Source of the DNA: Syntrophaceae bacterium UBA2251
GTDB lineage: Bacteria > Desulfobacterota > Syntrophia > Syntrophales > UBA2251
Assembly (NCBI GenBank): GCA_002347815.1
Contig: DDXV01000053.1
Span: 1 to 7,054, forward strand
Length of the DNA stretch: 7,054 nt
Direction of reading: 5' to 3'
The position numbers and the translations under genes were made by a program. Shown in pieces: positions 1 through 5,811 of the stretch. The number at the start of each line of letters is the position of its first letter. The first letter of the stretch is position 1. Under the pieces are notes generated by a model, which saw only the letters and a list, made by a program, of their open reading frames with translations, had not been told where the DNA came from and searched no databases.

Positions 1-16
1 TTTCGCTCCTGCGAAA
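1..16. repeat. Short perfect inverted repeat at the window edge
   Basis: TTTCGC and GCGAAA form a 6-bp perfect stem with a 4-base TCCT loop. It lies about 80 bases before the transposase start. It may continue beyond the left edge. Such hairpins upstream of transposase genes can reduce expression from outside transcripts, but this role is only a guess here. Confidence 0.35.
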
Positions 17-97
17 GTTGAGGTATTTACTTATTTTCGATTGGGAACGATTTGAATTTCGGTACGGGCTATACTCCCGGCAACAGGGAGGTGCCCC

Positions 98-1270
98 GTG
101 AACCGAGGTCGTACGATCTTTGCTCAAGTGATGCAGTTCATCCCGCACAAGGAGTTTGGTCGCTGCGTGGAACGATACGACGGCGAGCGGTACGTCAAAT
201 CTTTTTCGTGCATGGACCAGTACCTGAGCATGGCCTTTGCGCAGCTTACGTATCGAGAGGGATTGCGGGACATCGAATGCTGCCTGCGGGCTCATCAGGC
301 CAAACTCTATCACATGGGGATGCGCTCTGCGATTTCTCGCGGCACCCTGGCCCATGCCAACGAACACCGGGACTGGCGCATCTGGGCAGATTTTGCCCAA
401 GTGTTGATTTGCGAAGCCCGGGAATTGTACCACACCGACAGCTTCGGAGTGGATTTGGCGCAAACGGCCTATGCTTTCGACTCCACGACCATCAGTCTCT
501 GCCTGTCGCTCTTTCCCTGGGCTCGATTTCGCCAAAACGTCGGTGCGGTCAAGGCGCATACGCTGCTCGATCTTCGGGAAAACATTCCCTGTTGGGTACA
601 TGTCACGCCCGGGGAGGTACACGATGTAAATGCGCTCGATCTGCTCCCCATCGAACCCGGCTCGTTCTACATCATCGACCGGGGCTATCTCGATTTTGCA
701 CGTCTGCACAATATCACCACCCAGGCCGCTTTCTTCATCACCAGAGCCAAGAGCAACACTCGGTATCGGCGGCTTTACTCCCGACCCGTGGATCGCAATA
801 CCGGCCTGCGCTGCGACCAGACCGTGACCCTCGTCAACTTCTACGCGCATCGGGATTACCCCGACAAGCTGCGCCTCATCAAGTATATCGACCCGGAAAC
901 AAAAAGGCGCTTTGTTTTCCTGACCAACAACTTCACAATCCCGGCAATCACTGTAGCCGAATTGTATCGCTGCCGATGGCAAGTGGAACTCTTCTTCCGT
1001 TGGCTCAAGCAACACCTGCGGATCAAGGCATTCTACGGCACTTCCGAAAATGCAGTCCTGACCCAGATCTGGATCGCCCTGTCGGTGTATGTGCTGGTTT
1101 CCATCATGAAGAAAAAGCTCCATCTGACCAACCTCAGCCTCTACACAATTTTACAAGTTCTGAGCGTATCGCTCTTCGAGAAAAAGCCCATTTTATCGGC
1201 ACTCGTACCACCACTTTACACAAATTCGGACAGCATGCCGAACAACCAGCTGGAATTATTCAAATGTTAA
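98..1270 (+). CDS. IS4-family DDE transposase with DUF4372-type N-terminus
   Basis: This 390-residue transposase would cut and join the ends of its insertion sequence through an RNase H-fold DDE active site. Residues about 4-110 match the DUF4372-type N-terminal domain, with a pattern like LRDIE, LYHMG, SRGTL and HANEHRDWRI. The catalytic triad is visible: D128 in the FDSTT motif, D194 in YIIDRGYLDF, and E297. E297 sits in an exact IS4 signature Y-x2-R-x3-E-x6-K (Y290, R293, E297, K304). The GTG start is supported by AGGGAGG at 85-91, six bases upstream; the next in-frame Met is residue 12. No stop, frameshift or missing catalytic residue is seen, so the protein should be functional. A TATACT at 70-75 could be a -10 box, but no good -35 accompanies it. 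Confidence 0.95.
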   Translation: MNRGRTIFAQVMQFIPHKEFGRCVERYDGERYVKSFSCMDQYLSMAFAQLTYREGLRDIECCLRAHQAKLYHMGMRSAISRGTLAHANEHRDWRIWADFAQVLICEARELYHTDSFGVDLAQTAYAFDSTTISLCLSLFPWARFRQNVGAVKAHTLLDLRENIPCWVHVTPGEVHDVNALDLLPIEPGSFYIIDRGYLDFARLHNITTQAAFFITRAKSNTRYRRLYSRPVDRNTGLRCDQTVTLVNFYAHRDYPDKLRLIKYIDPETKRRFVFLTNNFTIPAITVAELYRCRWQVELFFRWLKQHLRIKAFYGTSENAVLTQIWIALSVYVLVSIMKKKLHLTNLSLYTILQVLSVSLFEKKPILSALVPPLYTNSDSMPNNQLELFKC

Positions 1271-1283
1271 TTGGACAGCCGTG
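1268..1283. repeat. Putative right terminal inverted repeat of the IS4 element
   Basis: The sequence TAATTGGACAGCCGTG overlaps the transposase stop codon and is followed at once by sequence of different composition. Its reverse complement begins CACGGCTGTCC, which fits my recollection of terminal repeats in IS4 elements with DUF4372 transposases. The partner repeat is not in the window, so the exact outer base is uncertain by a few positions. Confidence 0.5.
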
Positions 1284-1370
1284 TTGTCAATCAATATCTG
1301 ACGCGGCGGGTTGAGGTGCGGTCCGCCCACCGGATATGCCCGAAAACCGGCGGCACCGTCAATTTCTGGG

Positions 1371-1398
1371 TTGCAAGATCGGGATCACATGTTATAAT
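1371..1398 (+). promoter_or_regulatory. Sigma70-type promoter for the downstream gene run
   Basis: A TTGCAA -35 box (1371-1376) and a perfect TATAAT -10 box (1393-1398) are separated by 16 bp. This is the best housekeeping-type promoter I can see in the window and sits in an otherwise GC-rich stretch. Transcription would start near 1404-1406. That leaves about 20 untranslated bases before the GTG at 1425, or about 90 before the ATG at 1494. It lies roughly 90 bp beyond the inferred right end of the insertion sequence, so it belongs to the host DNA and probably drives the co-directional genes that follow. Confidence 0.7.
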
Positions 1399-1410
1399 AC
1401 TCAGATTATA
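1393..1410. promoter_or_regulatory. Inverted repeat over the -10 box and expected transcription start, possible operator
   Basis: TATAAT (1393-1398) and ATTATA (1405-1410) are exact inverted copies separated by the 6-base spacer ACTCAG. The repeat covers the -10 box and the predicted start of transcription, a usual place for a repressor site. It could equally be a chance mirror of an AT-rich -10 box. On the minus strand the second arm reads as a -10 box, but no -35-like sequence lies at the right distance. Confidence 0.3.
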
Positions 1411-1493
1411 GCGATTGGATCGCCGTGGCCGGACCGAAGGGCGGGCCGGCGGCGTCTTTCGGGATTGAGAAAACGGAGGGGCAGGGGAAAGGG

Positions 1494-1715
1494 ATGAGTC
1501 AAGCGGAGCGTGACGCGATCATGGCCAGGGAGTTTCAGCAGCGGCTAGAAAAAAAGATGCGCGAGCTGGAACTTTCTCAGCTCGAATACTGGAAGGCCCA
1601 GCTCGATTTGCTCCTGGCGGCACGGCCGGAGGGCGTTGCGGCGCTGCAGTCCCAGATCCGCAAGGTTGCGGACAAGATGGCCAATCGGATCCAGATGCTG
1701 AAGAAGGGCGCTTGA
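1494..1715 (+). CDS. Small unrecognised helical protein, possibly coiled coil
   Basis: I do not recognise this family. From the ATG at 1494 it encodes 73 residues, rich in Glu, Gln, Lys, Arg and Leu, with no signal peptide or membrane segment. Residues about 3-45 and 48-70 look like two amphipathic helices split by a short turn at ARPEG, suggesting a helical hairpin or small coiled coil. The ATG is preceded by AGGGG six bases upstream. An in-frame GTG at 1425 would add 23 Gly/Pro/Lys-rich residues. It has only a weak GGA upstream, but the extra codons show high G/C at third positions (18 of 23), so the longer 96-residue form remains possible. The stop codon overlaps the next gene's ATG by one base (TGATG), implying translational coupling. 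It is the first gene after the promoter. Confidence 0.7.
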   Translation: MSQAERDAIMAREFQQRLEKKMRELELSQLEYWKAQLDLLLAARPEGVAALQSQIRKVADKMANRIQMLKKGA

Positions 1716-2293
1716 TGCGGGATATCGCGAACTTTCTTTATGAAGTCGGAATGTTGCAAAAGACGCCCCGGACGGGTTTTCAGTTTCTCGGTTCGGGCCG
1801 GGAATCCGTCGCCGAACATACCCTGCGGACGATCTTCATCGGATATGTGCTGGCCAGGCTGGATCCGTCCGTCGACGAGCTCAAGCTGCTCAGGATGTGC
1901 CTTTTTCACGACCTCCCGGAAGCCCGCACGGGCGACATGAATTACGTCAACAAGAAGTATGTGACGGTCGACGAGGCCAAGGCGATCCGCGAGTTGACGG
2001 AGACGCTTTCTTTCGGCGGGGACATCGCGGCGGCGCTGGAGGATTTCAACGCCCGGAAAACGCCCGAGTCGCTGTTGGCCCGTGACGCGGATCAGCTCGC
2101 CCTGATTCTTCAGTTAAAGGAATATGGGGACCTGGGCAACAAGTACAGCCAGGAATGGATCCGGTTCGCCCTGAAGCGCCTCGGTACCGACGTGGGGCGC
2201 CGGGTGGCGGAGGCCATCCTCCAAACCGACTCCTCTCACTGGTGGTTCAAGGACAAGAGCGACTGGTGGATCAACGGAAACCAGGAAGGGTAG
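1715..2293 (+). CDS. HD-domain hydrolase, YfbR/HDDC2-like 5'-nucleotidase
   Basis: This soluble 192-residue protein belongs to the HD superfamily of metal-dependent phosphohydrolases (HD_3 type). It most resembles YfbR and HDDC2, which remove phosphate from deoxynucleoside 5'-monophosphates. Visible metal ligands are H35 (in VAEHTL), H65-D66 (in FHDLPEA) and D126 (in ARDADQL). E69 follows the HD pair, as in the YfbR group. The LQLKEYGDLGN stretch after D126 matches the family's C-terminal helix. The tail is tryptophan-rich (HWWFKDKSDWW). I chose the ATG at 1715, with AAGGG six bases upstream and a one-base overlap with the preceding stop; a TTG three bases earlier is an unlikely alternative. 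Substrate identity is inferred from family and could be another nucleotide. Confidence 0.88.
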   Translation: MRDIANFLYEVGMLQKTPRTGFQFLGSGRESVAEHTLRTIFIGYVLARLDPSVDELKLLRMCLFHDLPEARTGDMNYVNKKYVTVDEAKAIRELTETLSFGGDIAAALEDFNARKTPESLLARDADQLALILQLKEYGDLGNKYSQEWIRFALKRLGTDVGRRVAEAILQTDSSHWWFKDKSDWWINGNQEG

Positions 2294-2300
2294 GGACTTT

Positions 2301-3077
2301 ATGAAGCCGTCGCCCCGTTTTTATCTTTTGATCGTTCTGCTGCTTCCAGTCGCATTGGGTGCCTGCGGTCCCACGCCCTGGCAGAAGGACATGGCGGAGT
2401 CCCATCTGAAGCTGGGCATTGCACAAATCCAGGCGGAACAGTACAACAACGCCTTGAAGGAGTTGATGAAGGCGAATGAACTCACCCCGGACAATGCAAG
2501 CATCCACTACTTTCTCGGCGTCGCGTATCACAGCAAGGGTCTGCGCAAGCAGGCCATCGAGGAATTCGAGAAGGCCGTCGACCTCAAGGCCGATTATTCC
2601 GAGGCGTACAATTTCCACGGGACGATCTGTCTCAACGCCGGGCAGTGGGATCGCGCCATCGCCCTGTTCGAGAAGGCCCTGACCAACATCCTTTACGATA
2701 CCCCGGGCGTCGCGCTTTACAACATGGGCTGGGCCTATCACCAGAAAGGCGACTATCGCACGGCCCTGTTGAAATACCAGGAGGCCAAGGTTCGGGAACC
2801 CAATACGATCCTGATGCCCCTGATCGAGAAGAACATGGCGCAGTCGGCCTATGAACTGGGGGAGTATGCCGAAGCGGTGGCGCATCTGAAGCGCGCCATC
2901 GAACTGTCGCCGGATCTCGCCGAAGCCCATTACTGGTTGGGTCGCGCCTACGTCAAGATGGGTCGGCGCGATCAAGCGGTGCCCGCCTTCCAGGAAGCCG
3001 TGAAACGTTCGCCGGCGTCCGAAGCCGGCATCAAGTCCCGTGAGCACCTCGACGCACTGCAGGCGGACCGCCGTTGA
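2301..3077 (+). CDS. TPR-repeat lipoprotein, PilF/PilW-like
   Basis: This 258-residue protein starts with a lipoprotein signal peptide: charged Met-Lys, a hydrophobic core at residues 7-19, and the lipobox L19-G20-A21-C22. The residue after Cys22 is Gly, not Asp, which favours sorting to the outer membrane. About six tetratricopeptide repeats follow: roughly 34-66, 67-100, 101-134, 137-170, 173-206 and 207-240. Length and layout match PilF/PilW, the outer-membrane pilotin that helps assemble the type IV pilus secretin, including a LY-x-TP insertion between repeats 3 and 4. No other pilus gene is adjacent, so another scaffolding role is possible. The start follows GGAAGGG in the end of the previous gene, seven bases downstream of that gene's stop. 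Confidence 0.85.
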   Translation: MKPSPRFYLLIVLLLPVALGACGPTPWQKDMAESHLKLGIAQIQAEQYNNALKELMKANELTPDNASIHYFLGVAYHSKGLRKQAIEEFEKAVDLKADYSEAYNFHGTICLNAGQWDRAIALFEKALTNILYDTPGVALYNMGWAYHQKGDYRTALLKYQEAKVREPNTILMPLIEKNMAQSAYELGEYAEAVAHLKRAIELSPDLAEAHYWLGRAYVKMGRRDQAVPAFQEAVKRSPASEAGIKSREHLDALQADRR

Positions 3078-3097
3078 GGGGAGGAGATCCTCTTTCC

Positions 3098-3724
3098 ATG
3101 TCGACCAAGAAGCAGAGAAGAATCGTTCAGGTTCAGCAGCGCAAGAAGAAGCAGCAGATGAAGACCTCCCTGCTCGTGGCCATCGTCACGGTGACCGTGG
3201 GCTTTCTGATCCTGTTTTTCGTCACCCTGTTCCACTTCGTGTATCCCCCGGCGGCGGGGCGGGACGCCGCGGCGAGAAGCCGCGACAAGGTTGCTTGCAC
3301 CCTTTATTTCAACGACGCCAACGAACGGTTTCTCGTTCCGGAAAAACGGTTCATCCCCCGGGAGGAAACCCGGGCCGCCTTGGCAGAGGCCCTGGTCAAA
3401 TCGCTCATCGAAGGGTCGAAAACCGGCCTGACCGCCACGCTGCCCGGGAAGGCGGGGCTGCGCAAGGTCGAGATCGAACCGGATCAGACGGTCTCCGTCA
3501 GCTTCGCCAAGTCGCTCCCCGAGCTTCACCCGGGCAGCAGCACGAGCGAACTGGCGACGGTCTATTCCCTGACCAATACCCTGATGGCCAACATGCCGGA
3601 GATCAAGCGCGTCCGGATCCTGGTCGGCGATGAAGCAGCCGACGCCATCCGGGGCCACGTCAGCCTGAAAAACCCGTTTGCGTTCAATCAGGAGATCATT
3701 GCCCCCGTCGCCCGCGCGGACTGA
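3098..3724 (+). CDS. Membrane-anchored GerMN-domain protein
   Basis: From the ATG at 3098 the product has 208 residues. A very basic N-terminus (residues 1-23, many Lys, Arg and Gln) precedes one hydrophobic segment at about 24-48, so the rest probably faces the periplasm on a single membrane anchor. Residues about 66-190 fit the GerMN domain: LYFND at the start, EALVKSLIEGS, the TLPGKAGLRKVEI strand region, a TNTL near 159-162, RVRILVG, then GHVSLKNPF. The domain is known from the spore germination protein GerM but is also common in non-sporulating bacteria, where its role is unclear. AGGGGAGGAG at 3077-3086 supports the ATG. A TTG at 3074 would overlap the previous stop and add eight residues, which is less likely. 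The next gene starts 21 bases on. Confidence 0.85.
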   Translation: MSTKKQRRIVQVQQRKKKQQMKTSLLVAIVTVTVGFLILFFVTLFHFVYPPAAGRDAAARSRDKVACTLYFNDANERFLVPEKRFIPREETRAALAEALVKSLIEGSKTGLTATLPGKAGLRKVEIEPDQTVSVSFAKSLPELHPGSSTSELATVYSLTNTLMANMPEIKRVRILVGDEAADAIRGHVSLKNPFAFNQEIIAPVARAD

Positions 3725-3745
3725 GGGGCGGGAAGACGGCCCTGC

Positions 3746-5779
3746 ATGGCAGCGAAAACCAGGCTCTCCAGAATCAGAAACATCGGCATTGTGGCGCACA
3801 TCGATGCGGGCAAGACGACCGTCAGCGAACGGATCCTCTTTTATACCGGCCGTTCCTACAAGATCGGCGAGGTCCATAACGGGGAAGCCGTCATGGACTG
3901 GATGCCCCAGGAACAGGAACGCGGCATCACCATCACCTCCGCCGTGACGACCTGTGCCTGGGAGAACCACGAGATTCACATCATCGACACACCGGGGCAT
4001 GTGGATTTTACGATCGAGGTGGAACGATCGCTCCGGGTCCTGGACGGTGCGGCGGTCGTGTTCTGCGCCGTGGGCGGCGTGGAGCCGCAATCGGAGACGG
4101 TCTGGCGCCAGGCCGACAAGTACGGTGTCCCCAAGGTCGCCTTCATCAACAAGATGGACCGCGTGGGTGCGGATTTCGACGCGGTGATCGCTCAGATGCG
4201 GTCCCGCTTCCAGTCCATTGCCCTGCCCGTCCAGCTCCCCTGGGGGAGGGAGGACCAGTTCCACGGGGTGATCGACCTCATCCGGCAGGAGGCCATCGTC
4301 TGGGATGACAGCACCCTCGGTGAGACGTATCGATGCGTGCCCATTCCCGATGAACTGCTGCCGGAGGCACGAAGCCGGCGGGAGACGATCATCGAGCGGC
4401 TTGCGGAACTGGATGACGAACTGGCCGAGAAGTATCTGGAGGGGGCGGATGTCGCGAGCGAGGATCTCCACCGCGTACTGCGTCAGCAGACCCTGAACCT
4501 GGGCGTGGTTCCCGTTTTGTGCGGATCCGCGCTACGCAACAAGGGAATTCAACCGCTCCTGGACGCCATCGTCCGGTATCTCCCCTCGCCGGAAGATGTG
4601 CCGCCCATTACCGGGACAAATCCCCGGACCGGCGAAAAGGAGGCGCGTACGAGCAGCGAGAAGGAGCCCCTCGCGGCGCTGGCCTTCAAGATCATGCAGG
4701 ACGAGGGGCGCAAGATGACCTATCTGCGGATCTATTCCGGACATCTTCAGGCGGGGGAGGAGGTCTATAACGCGAGCCGTCAGAAGAAGGAAAAGATCGC
4801 GCGGCTGCTGAAAATGCATGCAAACAAGCGGGAGCGGATCGAGCGCGCCGCCGCCGGCGATATCGTCGCCGTCATGGGGCTCAAGGACGCGGGCACGGGC
4901 GACACCCTCTGTGATGAGGGACACCCCATCATTCTGGAGCCTATCGAGTTTTACGAGCCCGTCATCAGTCAAGCCATCGAGGCCCGCACGCCGGCGGATC
5001 AGGAGCGGATGTCCGTCGGGCTCGCCAAACTGGTGGAGGAAGACCCGACACTGAAGGTCAAGTACGAAGACGAGACGGCCCAGATGGTGATTTCGGGGAT
5101 GGGGGAACTTCACCTGGAGATCATCATCGACCGGCTCAAGCGCGAGTTTCATGCCGCCGTCAACGTGGGCAAGCCCCGGGTCATGTACCGGGAAACCATC
5201 ACGGCGGACGTCGAGCGAGAGGCGATCTTCAACCGCGAACTGGGCGAGAAGAAACACTACGGACAGGTCCGGCTCCGCCTGGTTCCTGCGGGGCGCGGGG
5301 GGGGGATTCGCATCGAGCGTGCGGAAACCGTGGGCGAGACCCCGGAGGAATACCTCCTCGCGGTGGAGGACGGCATCCGGGAAGCCGTCGCGAGCGGGAT
5401 CATCGCGGGATATCCCGTGGTCGATATCGATGTGACCGTTCTGCAGGTTCCGGTCCGGGAAGGCGAATCGACGACGCTTGGATACAAGATCGCAGCCTCC
5501 TCCGCCTTCCGCGACGGGTGCGGCCAGGCCAAGGCCGTCCTTCTGGAACCGATCATGAGCGTGGACGTGACCACCCCGAGCGAATTCATGGGAGAGGTCA
5601 TCGGCGATATCAATAGCCGTCACGGCGAGATCCAGGGCATCACCCCACGGGGGCCGATCAGCGAGATCCTGGCGCGCGTGCCCCTGAAGGGCATGTTCGG
5701 TTATTCGACCGATCTGCGCTCCGCCACCCAGGGGAGGGCCGTCTTTTCCATGAAGTTTCTCCAGTTCGATAAAGCCTGA
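3746..5779 (+). CDS. fusA: Elongation factor G, divergent paralogue type
   Basis: This is a 677-residue translational GTPase of the EF-G family, which drives tRNA-mRNA translocation or assists ribosome recycling. All GTPase motifs are intact: G1 AHIDAGKTT (17-25), G2 with RGITIT (59-64), G3 DTPGH (81-85), G4 NKMD (135-138) and G5 GSA (260-262). Domain II covers about 305-395, domain III about 400-475, domain IV about 478-600 and domain V about 600-677 (EPIMSVDV, GDINSRHG, MFGYSTDLRSATQGR). It is shorter than the usual 690-704 residues. The domain IV tip differs from standard EF-G: the Y-H-D-V-D-S-S loop reads V-R-E-G-E-S-T, so the conserved histidine is Arg571. It is also not flanked by rpsL, rpsG or tuf. 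I therefore think it is a second EF-G (EF-G II-like) rather than the main one. The gene symbol reflects family only. Confidence 0.93.
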   Translation: MAAKTRLSRIRNIGIVAHIDAGKTTVSERILFYTGRSYKIGEVHNGEAVMDWMPQEQERGITITSAVTTCAWENHEIHIIDTPGHVDFTIEVERSLRVLDGAAVVFCAVGGVEPQSETVWRQADKYGVPKVAFINKMDRVGADFDAVIAQMRSRFQSIALPVQLPWGREDQFHGVIDLIRQEAIVWDDSTLGETYRCVPIPDELLPEARSRRETIIERLAELDDELAEKYLEGADVASEDLHRVLRQQTLNLGVVPVLCGSALRNKGIQPLLDAIVRYLPSPEDVPPITGTNPRTGEKEARTSSEKEPLAALAFKIMQDEGRKMTYLRIYSGHLQAGEEVYNASRQKKEKIARLLKMHANKRERIERAAAGDIVAVMGLKDAGTGDTLCDEGHPIILEPIEFYEPVISQAIEARTPADQERMSVGLAKLVEEDPTLKVKYEDETAQMVISGMGELHLEIIIDRLKREFHAAVNVGKPRVMYRETITADVEREAIFNRELGEKKHYGQVRLRLVPAGRGGGIRIERAETVGETPEEYLLAVEDGIREAVASGIIAGYPVVDIDVTVLQVPVREGESTTLGYKIAASSAFRDGCGQAKAVLLEPIMSVDVTTPSEFMGEVIGDINSRHGEIQGITPRGPISEILARVPLKGMFGYSTDLRSATQGRAVFSMKFLQFDKA

Positions 5780-5811
5780 TCGGAGCCGGCTTCGGAACGA
5801 GAGGTCTGCCC

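Larger units (their letters stand above)
1..1283 (+). mobile_element. IS4-family insertion sequence, left end probably outside the window
   Basis: The element holds a single full-length IS4-type transposase gene. The right boundary is inferred from the sequence TTGGACAGCCGTG directly after the stop codon. Read from the outside inward this is CACGGCTGTCCAA, which looks like the terminal inverted repeat of IS4 elements with a DUF4372 transposase as I remember them. I found no matching copy in bases 1-97, so the left inverted repeat is most likely upstream of base 1 and the start given here is only the window edge. Target-site duplications therefore cannot be checked. The element looks less G/C-biased at third codon positions than the genes to its right, consistent with mobile DNA. 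It points toward the downstream gene run. Confidence 0.75.
1284..1424. other. Intergenic stretch between the insertion sequence and the gene run
   Basis: About 140 bases without a supported gene. It contains the promoter near its right end and some GC-rich imperfect inverted repeats around 1311-1353, none followed by a T-run. No intrinsic terminator separates the transposase gene from the downstream genes, so read-through from the insertion sequence is possible. Confidence 0.6.

Noticed and set aside
52..75. Candidate transposase promoter with TATACT at 70-75
   Set aside because: The nearest TTGAAT lies only 12 bp upstream and TTGGGA 23 bp upstream, so neither gives a workable spacing.
52..1314. 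420-codon plus-strand frame overlapping the transposase
   Set aside because: Its translation is Arg-, Pro- and His-rich without motifs, while the other frame holds an unmistakable IS4 transposase with a complete active site and a good ribosome binding site.
1308..1355. GC-rich imperfect inverted repeats that might form a terminator after the insertion sequence
   Set aside because: The stems need bulges or a very small loop and no T-run follows.
3074..3097. Upstream TTG start for the GerMN protein
   Set aside because: It overlaps the previous stop codon and would place the strong AGGGGAGGAG ribosome binding site inside the coding region; the ATG at 3098 fits better.
3260..3285. CGCGGC-GAGAA-GCCGCG hairpin inside the GerMN gene
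   Set aside because: It lies within a well-supported coding region and is explained by GC-rich Ala/Arg codons; nothing suggests a regulatory role.
2972..4471. Long minus-strand open frame of 499 codons opposite the TPR, GerMN and EF-G genes
   Set aside because: It crosses three well-supported plus-strand genes. GC-rich coding DNA commonly leaves long open frames on the opposite strand, and the translation shows no recognisable domain.
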